The position numbers and the translations under genes were made by a program. The notes beneath the pieces are model-generated. The model did not search any database. It had not been told where the DNA came from and saw only the letters and a list, made by a program, of their open reading frames with translations. This document shows positions 10,401 to 18,518 of a stretch of 64,000 nucleotides of DNA, one piece after another. The stretch's first letter is position 1, and every line of letters starts with the position of its first letter. The stretch lies in assembly GCF_033283405.1 (NCBI RefSeq), contig NZ_JAWMQR010000002.1, positions 434,001-498,000 of the forward strand. Reading direction: 5' to 3'. The stretch comes from Halioxenophilus sp033283405 (GTDB lineage: Bacteria > Pseudomonadota > Gammaproteobacteria > Pseudomonadales > Cellvibrionaceae).

Positions 10401-10944
10401 CCAAAACAGCGCTCAGGGGCTGGGGTTGGGGTTGGCGATCGCCAAACACATGGCCGACCTGCTCGGCCACCCCATCGGTATGCAGTCGTGCCTGGGGCAC
10501 GGCTCGGTGTTCCGCATCACCGTGCCACTGGGCCAGGCCCAGGCCGAGCTGCCCACCCCGAAACCGGTGGACCCGCGGCTCGCCAATACCACGGTGCTCT
10601 GTATCGACAACGAGGAGTCGATCCGCGCCGGCATGCGTTCACTGCTGGAGCAGTGGGGCTGCCGGGTGGAGGTGGCGGGCAGCCTCGGCCAGTGCCTCAA
10701 CCGCTGGACCGAACCCGAGCCGCCCAACATCATCCTGGCCGACTACCACCTCGACCGGGAGACCGGCCTGGAGGTGCTGCAAGCCCTCTCTCTGCACTGG
10801 GAGCAGCCGATCAAAGCCGTGGTTATCAGCGCCGACAACTCCGAAAGCCTGCGCCAGGAGGTGATCGAAAGCGGTTATCGATTTATGGAAAAGCCGGTAC
10901 AACCGGCGGCATTGCGGGTACTCATGCGCCAGCTTTTGCGCTAG
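7429..10944 (+). CDS. crbS: Sodium-solute-symporter-fused hybrid histidine kinase, CrbS/CbrA family
   Basis: The first ~500 residues form a polytopic SLC5-like domain with many hydrophobic helices. A linker and PAS-like region follow (TLENITQGISVVDDEL), then a coiled coil, HisKA with H820 in ASHDLLQP, HATPase (DTGPGIAEQD, LGLGLAIAK) and a C-terminal receiver with D1105 in ILADYHLD and K in EKPVQP. CrbS with the NarL-type regulator CrbR is known to control acetyl-CoA synthetase in Vibrio and Pseudomonas. Here crbR, acs and acetate-transport genes follow directly, so CrbS is preferred over CbrA. The start is TTG 7429, with no good ribosome site. The gene converges on crbR. Confidence 0.9.
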   Translation: MSNQIFLLLVCAYAGLLFAVAWLADRYSAQLQASGWRPLIYALSIGVYCSSWTFLGAVGTAITRGWLFLPIYLGPILMFVFGWPVLRRLLVIARRNRITSVADFIGSRYGKNQWLAAIVTVMMIVGTLPYIALQLRAVVMAWSTIHFDLQHQQMGEYTSFFTALVMAWFSILFGTRVSNDPKGLKGVITAVATESAVKLLAFAAVAVLAWKLLAGPGTLEPTSELVNSDALPNLRWQQFLAPEFITQAFVAACAFIVLPRQFHVMVVEYRRQSDARLARWLVPLYLIAFGLLALPIAFAAARLLTGLNLPADSYVLILPQWTGSQWTLALTFLGTVSAATGMVVVATVALSIMVSNELIVPTWLWASSRGWLQPRDLAKALTMMRRLAIILILLLGWLLEQSFADSRNLASLGLTSFAAAVQVVPALLGGLYWYRAGAKGVLVGLLLGSALWGYCLLLPNLVTAEHPLVAAGPWGIDWLSPHNLFGTGFLDPLSHGVLWSLGLNAAAFYWFSRRGDQSVLEQRQADLFTLLKGSSPLAGRNMEPSDIEVQQLQNLANPLFGRERAHELWQQLENQMGHRLLPHDKAPRFVVQTVESHLAAVMGAISAHRAIGLLARQQPLQIQDFVNLVSGSSRQLQFSHTLLQTTLENITQGISVVDDELRLVAWNLKYQNLFKYPQRLLYVGCKIETIYRFNAERGFLNLRGELPEVAIHRRLENLSSGQPYNLTRVLPDGLVLEIRGTPLSNGGYVTTYTDITDHHRILAQLEESKLHLEERVTSRTRALTELNETLQKENRLRAKVEAELQAVHASRSRFIAAASHDLLQPVNAARLFVTAVAEKLQRLDLPDDRKICDDVHYLDNALAATEELISSLREISRLSSGREQPQRCHFNVNQILEPLAREAEALASEAGLSFRWVEADVWLHSDPKMLRRVAQNFISNALRYTVTGKVLLGCRRKQGALVIEVWDTGPGIAEQDREKIFVEFERLPGNRQNSAQGLGLGLAIAKHMADLLGHPIGMQSCLGHGSVFRITVPLGQAQAELPTPKPVDPRLANTTVLCIDNEESIRAGMRSLLEQWGCRVEVAGSLGQCLNRWTEPEPPNIILADYHLDRETGLEVLQALSLHWEQPIKAVVISADNSESLRQEVIESGYRFMEKPVQPAALRVLMRQLLR

Positions 10945-11016
10945 CACCAGAATCTAGGCTAGCGCCAGCATCTAAAAAGACAGGTGATGGAAGAGCGGCT
11001 GGTGCGCAGCTGGCCG

Positions 11017-11694
11017 TTAGCGAAACGCCTCAACACTTTGCGGTTTAACCGCCAACTGTCCCAAGGCCAACACCACCTGGGTGCGGGAGTTCAAACCCAG
11101 TTTGCGGAAGATCTCGGTCATGTGGGCTTTGACGGTGGCCTCGGTGATATTCAACTCAGCGGCGATCTGCTTGTTGAGCAACCCCTGGTAGACCATGCTC
11201 GCCACCCGAAACTGCTGCTGGGTCAGTTTACTTAAGGCGGTGGCCACCGCCTCCTCCGACGCGCTCACCCCACTGCCACCAGAGACATCCGCCGGCTGCC
11301 AAAGGCCGCCTTCAATCACGGTGGTGAGTGCTTCGGTCATCTCAGCCAGCTCAGCACTTTTCGGCAAAAAGCCGGCGGCACCGTGATCCAGGGAACGGCG
11401 GATAATATCCGGCTCGCTGTGGGCAGAGACCACCATAACGGGGATTTGCGGGTATTGAGAGATAGCGTACAACAGGGCGCTGAAGCCCTCACAGCCGGGC
11501 ATCTGTAAGTCCAGCAGCAGAATATTGGCCTGACTGTGCTCGGTTAGCAGCTGTGTTAGCGAGGCGAAATCCTCGGCCTCTAAAATTTGCGCCCCTCTAA
11601 AATTTTGCTGCAGGCAATTTTTTAAGGCGTGACGAAATAGGGGATGATCATCGGCAATAATAATTTGCCAGTTGCAGTCGCTCTTGTCTGACAT
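11017..11694 (-). CDS. crbR: LuxR/NarL-family response regulator CrbR
   Basis: Partner regulator of CrbS. The receiver domain has IIIADDHP, acceptor D62 in LLLDLQMPG and a lysine in FLPKSAE. The C-terminal GerE helix-turn-helix reads LTQQQFRVASMVYQG, NKQIAAELNITEATVKAHM and IFRKLG. ATG 11694 gives 225 aa beginning just before the receiver; an upstream start at 11736 would add 14 unsupported residues. Known CrbR proteins activate acs. The palindromes at 14064-14079 and 14198-14213 are the obvious candidate targets. The acs gene lies just upstream on the same strand but behind a terminator, so crbR probably has its own promoter in 11737-11926. Confidence 0.9.
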   Translation of the reverse strand: MSDKSDCNWQIIIADDHPLFRHALKNCLQQNFRGAQILEAEDFASLTQLLTEHSQANILLLDLQMPGCEGFSALLYAISQYPQIPVMVVSAHSEPDIIRRSLDHGAAGFLPKSAELAEMTEALTTVIEGGLWQPADVSGGSGVSASEEAVATALSKLTQQQFRVASMVYQGLLNKQIAAELNITEATVKAHMTEIFRKLGLNSRTQVVLALGQLAVKPQSVEAFR

Positions 11695-11914
11695 GTTCTC
11701 ACTTATCCAAATAAGCTCAGCGTAAGTAGCAAGCACTCGACAGATTTTTGCTTATTTGGGGTGAACCGGCTGTCTGGAGCACTTAGACCACTCACAGCCC
11801 GGCTGCGGTAGCGGCTGTGGTTTATCGGTTATTGTTATAGAGCAGGTGACGGGCACCCGCCATAAACCTAGCGTCTAAAGCCTGTGCAGTATATAGACTT
11901 AGTCCGCTATTCAC

Positions 11915-11951
11915 CAAATAAAACGACGGGCTCGACACAAGGTCGAGCCCG
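11915..11951 (-). terminator. Rho-independent terminator after acs
   Basis: A perfect 10-bp stem (11927-11936 with 11942-11951) around a 5-base loop is followed on the minus strand by a T-rich run (TCGTTTTATTT). It lies 42 bp beyond the acs stop and separates acs from crbR. Confidence 0.8.
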
Positions 11952-11993
11952 CCCAAGGCTGCTTTTGCTAGGGGGATTTGGAGAAGTGTAACT

Positions 11994-13955
11994 TTAGCTA
12001 TGACTGGCTTTCAGCTGATTGTGATCGTCAATCAGGTGCTGTACCACGCCGGGATCCATCAAGGTTGAGATATCACCCAGGTTTTCATACTCGTCGGTGG
12101 CAATCTTGCGCAGAATGCGGCGCATGATCTTACCGGAGCGGGTCTTCGGCAGCTGTGGTGCCCACTGAATGATGTCAGGCGTGGCGATGGGGCCAATATC
12201 CTCACGCACCCAGGCGATCAGCTGTTTTTTCATCTCGGGCGTCGGTTCGATACCGGTATTGAGGGTAACGTAGACGTAGATACCCTGGCCTTTGATGTCG
12301 TGGGGGTAGCCCACCACGGCGGCTTCGGCCACGGAGTCGTGGGAGACCAAGGCGCTCTCAATCTCAGCGGTACCCAGGCGGTGGCCGGAGACATTGAGCA
12401 CGTCATCGACGCGGCCGGTGATCCAGTAGTCACCATCGGCGTCGCGCTTGGCACCGTCACTGGTGAAGTAACAACCGGCAAACGAGGAGAAGTAGGTTTC
12501 GATAAAGCGCTCGTGGTCACCGTAGATGGTGCGCATCTGTGATGGCCAGGAGTCAGTGATCACCAGGTTGCCAGAGGCCTCACCCTCCAGCACATTGCCT
12601 TCGTTGTCGAGCAGCGCCGGTTTAATGCCAAAGAAGGGGCGGTTGGCCGAACCTGGCTTCAGGGTGTGCACACCGGGGAAGGGGGTGAGCATCATGCCGC
12701 CGGTTTCGGTTTGCCACCAAGTATCCATAATTGGGCAGTTGCCGTGGCCGAACTTTTCGTGGAACCAGCGCCAGGCTTCCGGGTTGATCGGCTCACCGGC
12801 GGTGGCCAGGGTCAACAGCGACGACAGCGAAGCACCCGCCACCGGCTCATCGCCATGGGCCATCAGGGCGCGAATTGCCGTCGGCGCGGTATAAAGGATG
12901 TTTACCTGGTATTTATCGATGATGCGCGCTAAGCGACCGCTATCCGGGTGGTTGGGCACCCCTTCGTACATAACACAGGTGGCGGCGTTACTGAGCGGGC
13001 CATAAACCGCATAGCTGTGGCCGGTGATCCAGCCGATATCAGCCATACACCAGTAGACCTGATCTGGCGTGTAGTTGAATACATACTCGTGGGAGAGCGA
13101 GGTATAAACCAGATAACCGCCGGTGGTGTGTAACACCCCTTTGGGTTTGCCGGTAGAGCCAGAGGTATACAGAATAAAGAGCGGATCCTCGGCGTTCATC
13201 ACCTCGGCCGGGCAGTCGCTGCTCTGGCCGGAGACCAACTCATTAAAGTCGTGGTCGCGGCCGTTGTGCCAGTTGATGCTTTCACCGGTGTGCTTCAGCA
13301 CCACCACGGTCTCAACCAAACCGGCGGGGGTGTGCTCAATGGCTTTATCGACATTGGCTTTCAGGGGAATGTGTTTGCCGGCGCGCAGACCATGGTCGGC
13401 GGTAACGACAATTTTTGAGTGGCCATCTTCAATGCGCCCGGCGATCGCCTCGGGCGAGAAGCCACCAAACACCACGGAGTGAATGGCACCAATGCGGGCA
13501 CAGGCCAGCATGGTAATGGAGAGCTCTGGCACCATGGGCAGGTAGACGGTAACCACATCGCCTTTTTTCACACCCAGGCTCTTCAGGCCATTGGCGGCAC
13601 GGTTAACCGCATCGGAAAGCTGCTGATAGGTGTAGCTGCGAGTGGCGCCGCCTTCGCTGTCCGGCTCCCAGTAGATGGCAATTTTGTCGCCATTCTCGGC
13701 CAGGTGACGATCCAGACAACTCTCGGTCACGTTCAACTCACCGTCGGCGAACCAACGAATGTGCAGATCGTTTTTGTCAAAGGAGGTGTCTTTCACCACA
13801 CTGAAGGGCTTGCGCCAAACAACGCGCTTGGCTTGCGCCGCCCAGAACTCGTCGGGCTGGTTAATGGAGGCTTCGTACATCGCCTCGTATTGCTCGGGGG
13901 AAACCAGCGCGCGTTCGCGAACATGGTCGGCAACCGGATACAAATTGCTGCTCAT
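11994..13955 (-). CDS. acs: Acetyl-CoA synthetase
   Basis: AMP-forming acetate activation: acetate + ATP + CoA to acetyl-CoA via acetyl-AMP. It has the full family length (653 aa). Visible motifs are the P-loop-like YTSGSTGKPKGV, WWQTETGG, the hinge region TGRVDDVLNVSGHR, and C-terminal PKTRSGKIMRR with K609, the position of the regulatory acetyl-lysine known from enterobacterial Acs. AGGGA lies 6 bases before the ATG. Divergent from the porin gene across a 369-bp region with two matching palindromes, and flanked by crbS/crbR and symporter genes, so acetate scavenging under CrbSR control is strongly suggested. Confidence 0.98.
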   Translation of the reverse strand: MSSNLYPVADHVRERALVSPEQYEAMYEASINQPDEFWAAQAKRVVWRKPFSVVKDTSFDKNDLHIRWFADGELNVTESCLDRHLAENGDKIAIYWEPDSEGGATRSYTYQQLSDAVNRAANGLKSLGVKKGDVVTVYLPMVPELSITMLACARIGAIHSVVFGGFSPEAIAGRIEDGHSKIVVTADHGLRAGKHIPLKANVDKAIEHTPAGLVETVVVLKHTGESINWHNGRDHDFNELVSGQSSDCPAEVMNAEDPLFILYTSGSTGKPKGVLHTTGGYLVYTSLSHEYVFNYTPDQVYWCMADIGWITGHSYAVYGPLSNAATCVMYEGVPNHPDSGRLARIIDKYQVNILYTAPTAIRALMAHGDEPVAGASLSSLLTLATAGEPINPEAWRWFHEKFGHGNCPIMDTWWQTETGGMMLTPFPGVHTLKPGSANRPFFGIKPALLDNEGNVLEGEASGNLVITDSWPSQMRTIYGDHERFIETYFSSFAGCYFTSDGAKRDADGDYWITGRVDDVLNVSGHRLGTAEIESALVSHDSVAEAAVVGYPHDIKGQGIYVYVTLNTGIEPTPEMKKQLIAWVREDIGPIATPDIIQWAPQLPKTRSGKIMRRILRKIATDEYENLGDISTLMDPGVVQHLIDDHNQLKASHS

Positions 13956-14063
13956 AGATAGTCCCTCTGTAAAGGCTCAGGCCTGTTATAGTTTTCGAAA
14001 TCTTCTTGGCGCATGGGCCCGCACTATTGTCAACAGTGTTACCCAAGCTTTTTGGTTTGATAA

Positions 14064-14079
14064 TTAGACCTTTGTCTAA
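14064..14079. promoter_or_regulatory. Palindromic operator 1, candidate CrbR site, acs side
   Basis: TTAGAC-CTTT-GTCTAA, a perfect 6+6 inverted repeat with a 4-base spacer, centred about 116 bp upstream of the acs start codon. A degenerate copy (TTAGAC-CAAA-GAACAA) follows at 14087-14102. Confidence 0.6.
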
Positions 14080-14196
14080 ACGCAGGTTAGACCAAAGAAC
14101 AATATGGTCGGTTTGTGCCGCCACCCTCCCCTCGCGCTTCGTCATACACTCACCGATTTCCTGGTCATCGCTGGGCGATAATGGCGGAAAAGTTCC

Positions 14197-14214
14197 CTTA
14201 GACTTTGGTCTAAG
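14197..14214. promoter_or_regulatory. Palindromic operator 2, candidate CrbR site, porin side
   Basis: CTTAGAC-TTTG-GTCTAAG, a perfect 7+7 inverted repeat whose core is the same as operator 1. It is centred about 120 bp upstream of the porin ATG. No other strong copy was seen in the window, so the pair is specific to this divergent region. Confidence 0.6.
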
Positions 14215-14324
14215 TTCGACTAAGGCCTAATGTCTCGACTCGACAAAAATGGTTAGAAAGTCTGCCATTGCAGTACTTTGAAAATAAAAATTAACTCAAA
14301 AACGATAACAATAGGAGAGTCTCA

Positions 14325-15647
14325 ATGAGTCGAGTATTCAACGAGCACGCGTCTGTTTCACGGCTGTTCAGCAAATCCCTTCCCTACAAAAAAGTTCTGC
14401 CGGCACTGATTATCGCCGCCGGTGCGACCTGTTCCGGCCTGGCTGCAGCGGATGATGTCAGTAAAAAAATCGCTGACCTGGAAGCGGAAATCAACGCCCT
14501 TAAAACCAAGGTCGAATCCAAATCGGGACCCGAGGTAAAACCCGGCACCCATTTCCAATACGGCGGTTTTATTAAAACCGATTTTATTTTTAGTGAGTAC
14601 TCCGATGGCGACCGCGCTTCTGCCTCCGTCGGCGACGACTTTTTAGTACCGTCGGTTATTCCGGTTGGCGACGGCAATTACGACAGCGACCCGGTGTTCG
14701 ATGCCAATGCCAAGTTCAGCCGATTCTGGTTAAAAACCACCACCAAAGCCGGCGATGGCAGCGTAACCTCTTATATAGAGATGGATTTTAACGCGAGCAA
14801 CGACGAGCGTTTAACCAACCAATCCAGCAACGGCCTGCGCCACGCCTTTTTGCAATACAACTATGGTGAAGGCGACTCCATTCTCGCCGGCCAAACCTGG
14901 TCCACTTTTTTTAATACCGCCGCCCTGCCCGAAGCGATTGACTTCGTTGGCCCCACCTCCGGCTCACTCTTTATTCGGCAGACACAAGTCCGCTTCACCA
15001 AAGGGCTGGGGGCTGGCAAATCGTTAATGTTCTCTCTGGAAAACCCCTCCACCAGTTTGTACGACGGTGGCGCCGGTTTTAGCAGTAACCAGTACGATAA
15101 CAACAGCCTGCCCGATGTCGTTGCCCGCTATAACGGTAGTGCCGGTGACTTCAGCTACTCCTTCGCCGGCATGCTGCGCGAAATCGCCTACAAAGATACC
15201 GGTTCCGGTTCCGAAAGTGACGAACTGGCCGGTGCGGCTAACTTCTCCGGTGTGTATAAATTTGGCAACGGCGACAACATTAAAATGTCACTTAGCTACG
15301 GCACCCTCGGCCGCTACATCGCCCTCAACGCCTTCCGCGATGGTGTGATTGAAGCCGATGGCGGTATTGATCTGGTCGATACCCTGGGTGGTTTTGTTGC
15401 CTATCAACACAGCTGGAGTGAACAGTGGCGCAGTACCTTCTCCTACGCCACCAGCACCGCCGACAACCCCAGCTCCGCTGGCGGCGCAGTTACCAAAACC
15501 GTGAGTAACGCCAACGCCAACATACTCTACTCACCGGTCCCCAAACTTACCTTTGGTGCTGAAGTGATTTTCGCCGAGCGCGAATTGGAAAACGGTACCG
15601 ACGGTGATTTGCAACGCCTGCAATTTATGGCCAAGTGGGTCTTCTAG
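14325..15647 (+). CDS. DcaP-like outer-membrane porin
   Basis: A 440-aa precursor with a signal sequence (basic start, hydrophobic LPALIIAAGATCSGLAAA, predicted cut before DDVSK). A short coiled coil (IADLEAEINALKTKVES) and then a beta-barrel pattern follow, ending in phenylalanine (MAKWVF). DcaP-type porins are trimeric channels with an N-terminal coiled coil, used for uptake of small organic acids. GGAG sits close before the ATG. The location between acs and the acetate symporter genes makes it the likely outer-membrane entry for acetate or related carboxylates; the substrate is inferred from context only. Confidence 0.85.
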   Translation: MSRVFNEHASVSRLFSKSLPYKKVLPALIIAAGATCSGLAAADDVSKKIADLEAEINALKTKVESKSGPEVKPGTHFQYGGFIKTDFIFSEYSDGDRASASVGDDFLVPSVIPVGDGNYDSDPVFDANAKFSRFWLKTTTKAGDGSVTSYIEMDFNASNDERLTNQSSNGLRHAFLQYNYGEGDSILAGQTWSTFFNTAALPEAIDFVGPTSGSLFIRQTQVRFTKGLGAGKSLMFSLENPSTSLYDGGAGFSSNQYDNNSLPDVVARYNGSAGDFSYSFAGMLREIAYKDTGSGSESDELAGAANFSGVYKFGNGDNIKMSLSYGTLGRYIALNAFRDGVIEADGGIDLVDTLGGFVAYQHSWSEQWRSTFSYATSTADNPSSAGGAVTKTVSNANANILYSPVPKLTFGAEVIFAERELENGTDGDLQRLQFMAKWVF

Positions 15648-15662
15648 CCGGCAGCGGAACTG

Positions 15663-15702
15663 TGCACTTGCTCGTCATTCCCGGGTGAGTGCATCAATTT
15701 TT
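15663..15702 (+). terminator. Hairpin between porin and symporter genes (attenuator or terminator)
   Basis: A 12-pair stem including three G-T pairs (15663-15674 with 15682-15693) has a 7-base loop and is followed by TCAATTTTT. It lies in the 81-bp gap before the small symporter subunit and could lower, rather than abolish, read-through from the porin. Confidence 0.55.
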
Positions 15703-15728
15703 AACAACAATAATGAGAGGTACAGAGA

Positions 15729-15995
15729 ATGGCTTTTAAATCGGAAGATGATGCCAAAGCCTACTGGAAGGAAAACCTCAAACTGGTGTTGATTTTATTC
15801 ATTATCTGGTTTGTGGTCTCTTTTGGGTTCGGCATTTTGTTGGTGGATGTCCTCAACAAAATATCGCTAGGCGGCTACAAGCTTGGCTTTTGGTTCGCAC
15901 AACAAGGTTCGATCTACACCTTCGTTGTGTTGATTTTCTATTACGCCCGCAAAATGGGCCAACTCGACCGTAAATACGGCGTACATGACGAGTAG
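15729..15995 (+). CDS. Sodium/solute symporter small subunit (DUF4212)
   Basis: An 88-aa inner-membrane protein with two TM helices (LVLILFIIWFVVSFGFGILL and IYTFVVLIFYYA) and the YWKENLKL start and LDRKYGV end typical of DUF4212. Members are almost always encoded just before a large SLC5-type acetate symporter subunit, as here (15-bp gap). Its biochemical role is not established; it may stabilise or regulate the large subunit. Confidence 0.93.
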   Translation: MAFKSEDDAKAYWKENLKLVLILFIIWFVVSFGFGILLVDVLNKISLGGYKLGFWFAQQGSIYTFVVLIFYYARKMGQLDRKYGVHDE

Positions 15996-16010
15996 GCGGG
16001 GTACTCAATT

Positions 16011-17741
16011 ATGGAATTAAGAACATTAACCTATATCGTCGTCGGCCTCTCTTTTGCGGTGTACATTGGTATCGCTTTGTGGGCCCGTGCCGGCTCCACT
16101 AAAGAGTTCTACGTTGCCGGTGGTGGCGTGCATCCGGTTGCCAACGGCATGGCGACCGCCGCTGACTGGATGTCGGCCGCATCGTTTATCTCCATGGCGG
16201 GTCTGATTGCCTTCATGGGTTACGGCGGCTCTGTATTTTTAATGGGTTGGACCGGTGGCTTTGTAATTCTGGCCATGCTGCTGGCCCCTTACCTGCGCAA
16301 ATACGGCAAATTTACCGTGCCGGAATTTATCGGCGATCGTTTCTACTCGCGCAAAGCACGTGTGGTGGCGGTTATCTGCCTGATTATCTGTTCAACGACC
16401 TACGTTATTGGCCAGATGAAAGGTGTTGGCGTGGCCTTCTCCCGCTTCCTGGAAGTGAGTTACGAAACCGGTCTGTTGATCGGTATGGTGATCGTCTTCT
16501 TCTACGCGGTATTGGGTGGTATGAAGGGTATTACCTATACCCAGATTGCGCAGTACTGTGTGTTGATTCTGGCCTACACCATTCCGGCCATTTTCATCTC
16601 CCTGCACCTGACCGGTAACCCACTGCCACAACTGGGCTTGGGTAGCACCTTGAGCGGGACAGATGTCCACCTGCTCGACAAACTCGACCAGGTGGTGACG
16701 GAACTCGGCTTTGCGGAATATTCGACGAGCGTCAGGGGCAGTACATTAAACATGTTTGTCTATACCCTGTCACTGATGATTGGTACCGCGGGCCTGCCGC
16801 ACGTGATCATTCGCTTCTTCACTGTACCCAAGGTGAAAGATGCCCGCTCTTCCGCTGGTTGGGCACTGGTATTTATTGCCATTCTTTACACCACTGCCCC
16901 TGCGGTTGCCGGTATGGCCCGTTTTAACCTGATGCAGACCATTGAGCCCGCACCCGGCCAGTACCTGGCCTACGACGAGCGCCCACAGTGGTTCAAAAAC
17001 TGGGAAAAAACCGGCTTGCTGGCGGTTGAAGATAAAAATGGTGACGGCCGAATTCAGTACAGCTCCGATGCCACCACCAATGAGATGGTGAAAATCGATA
17101 ACGACATCATGGTGTTGGCCAACCCGGAAATTGCCAAGTTACCCAACTGGGTAATTGCGCTGGTGGCTGCCGGTGGTTTGGCCGCTGCGCTGTCCACCGC
17201 TGCCGGCCTGCTATTGGCGATTGCTTCGGCTATCTCGCACGATCTCTTGAAAGGGGTATTTATGCCCGACATTTCCGAGAAGAATGAGCTGATGGCGAGC
17301 CGGATTGCCATGGCCGCGGCCATCGCCGGTGCCGGTTATTTGGGCTTTAATCCGCCGGGCTTTGCCGCCGGTACTGTGGCCCTGGCCTTCGGCTTGGCCG
17401 CTTCGTCGATCTTCCCGGCATTGATGCTGGGTATCTTCAGCAAGCGTGCCAGTAAAGAGGGTGCCATCTCTGGGATGGTGGCGGGCATCACCGTTACCCT
17501 ACTGTACGTGTTCCAGCACAAAGGCATTATGTTTATCCCCGGTACCGAGTATCTGGGCAGCATGCAGCCCAACTGGTTCCTGGGTATTGAGCCCAACGCC
17601 TTTGGTGCGGTTGGTGCGCTGGTTAACTTCGCCGTTGCGCTGATTGTTACCAAGCTGACCGCAGCACCACCGGTGAGCGTGCAGGAGTTGGTGGAACATA
17701 TTCGTGTACCTACCGGCGTTGCCGATGCCCACGACCACTAA
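16011..17741 (+). CDS. Sodium/solute symporter large subunit, probable acetate transporter
   Basis: A 576-aa polytopic SLC5 protein. Visible features are the N-terminal FYVAGGGVHPVANGMATAADWMSAASF region, close to ActP, and later LPHVIIRFFTVP and AAALSTAAGLLLAIASAISHD, which carry sodium-site residues of the fold. An insertion near residues 310-365 (DEKNGDGRIQYSS-like, Asp/Gly rich) could form a soluble loop. The group usually pairs with DUF4212 and is predicted to move acetate with sodium. Together with the porin, acs and CrbSR it completes an uptake-to-activation route. A strong hairpin follows. Confidence 0.92.
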   Translation: MELRTLTYIVVGLSFAVYIGIALWARAGSTKEFYVAGGGVHPVANGMATAADWMSAASFISMAGLIAFMGYGGSVFLMGWTGGFVILAMLLAPYLRKYGKFTVPEFIGDRFYSRKARVVAVICLIICSTTYVIGQMKGVGVAFSRFLEVSYETGLLIGMVIVFFYAVLGGMKGITYTQIAQYCVLILAYTIPAIFISLHLTGNPLPQLGLGSTLSGTDVHLLDKLDQVVTELGFAEYSTSVRGSTLNMFVYTLSLMIGTAGLPHVIIRFFTVPKVKDARSSAGWALVFIAILYTTAPAVAGMARFNLMQTIEPAPGQYLAYDERPQWFKNWEKTGLLAVEDKNGDGRIQYSSDATTNEMVKIDNDIMVLANPEIAKLPNWVIALVAAGGLAAALSTAAGLLLAIASAISHDLLKGVFMPDISEKNELMASRIAMAAAIAGAGYLGFNPPGFAAGTVALAFGLAASSIFPALMLGIFSKRASKEGAISGMVAGITVTLLYVFQHKGIMFIPGTEYLGSMQPNWFLGIEPNAFGAVGALVNFAVALIVTKLTAAPPVSVQELVEHIRVPTGVADAHDH

Positions 17742-17763
17742 GCAACATTAACTAACTGAAACG

Positions 17764-17820
17764 CTGTCACCGGCATTAACCAAAACGCCGGTGGCAGCAA
17801 AAAACAACTCAATTTTTTTT
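17764..17820 (+). terminator. Terminator after the symporter gene
   Basis: An 11-bp stem with one G-T pair (17764-17774 with 17787-17797) is followed by an A/C-rich stretch and a run of eight T at 17813-17820. A second perfect palindrome with 8-bp arms and a 7-base loop follows at 17821-17843. No gene is seen in 17742-18005. Confidence 0.55.
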
Positions 17821-18005
17821 GTTCTCGACACCAGCTCGAGAACCAAAGCCGACAGCGAGTTTGTTCCGCAAGAAGCTTAGCAGCGCCCTAACTGATCTCT
17901 CCAGGCCGGGAATTCCGACTTGATTGGGGCGCTGATTTTTTTTCACAATAACTACAATTACCAAAAGCCCGTTACGTAAGGGCTTATTTTTGCAGAGGTG
18001 CCACT

Positions 18006-18503
18006 ATGTTTTTCACCAACAAGCACGTCGTTGCTGCACTGATTATTGCGCCCATTTTGGCCATACTCAGCTACTTTGGCATCGACCGGATGGTCTCGGA
18101 AAAGCCCCACGCCGCCCAAGCCGGTGAATCCTACGCTCTGGCCAGCAAGCCCAACTGCCACTACTCCAGCGGCCAATGCGAGCTTAAAAACGGCAGCTTT
18201 GAACTGACAATCAACCCCATATTCAGCGACGATGGTTTGGTGACACTGCAGTTAACCAGTAACGAACCATTGAGCTCCGCCCACTATGCCGTGGCCAACG
18301 CCAGTGGCACGGAAAGCCAACCCCAATCCTGGGCCGCCGCCAACGACGATGGCACGGTGTGGACCACCAGCATGCTGGATGTGGCCGACGAACAGCAGCT
18401 GCAGCTTGTCGTCAACGCCAGCGATACGCTCTTCTACGGTGAAACGGGCCTGGCATTTATTCATTACGAAACCAGTTTCCATCGCGATTTTCGTCAACCC
18501 TAG
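18006..18503 (+). CDS. Small membrane-anchored protein of unknown function
   Basis: 165 aa with an N-terminal TM segment (VVAALIIAPILAILSYFGI) and a periplasmic beta-rich domain of about 120 residues. The domain contains two cysteines in CHYSSGQC that may form a disulfide and a pattern like an immunoglobulin-type sandwich. GAGGTG precedes the ATG. It ends 15 bp before the DUF294 gene and is probably co-transcribed. I do not recognise the family; its repeated placement beside acetate symporters is only an expectation here. Confidence 0.7.
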   Translation: MFFTNKHVVAALIIAPILAILSYFGIDRMVSEKPHAAQAGESYALASKPNCHYSSGQCELKNGSFELTINPIFSDDGLVTLQLTSNEPLSSAHYAVANASGTESQPQSWAAANDDGTVWTTSMLDVADEQQLQLVVNASDTLFYGETGLAFIHYETSFHRDFRQP

Positions 18504-18518
18504 GTTGGCAGGGATTAT

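Noticed and set aside
10941..10974. Imperfect 16-bp direct repeat at the crbS stop codon
   Set aside because: Two units with two mismatches spanning the stop codon and the convergent gap; too short and isolated to be given a function.
17821..17843. Perfect 8+8 palindrome after the symporter as a terminator in its own right
   Set aside because: The T-run precedes it on the plus strand and becomes an A-run on the minus strand, so it does not fit an intrinsic terminator.
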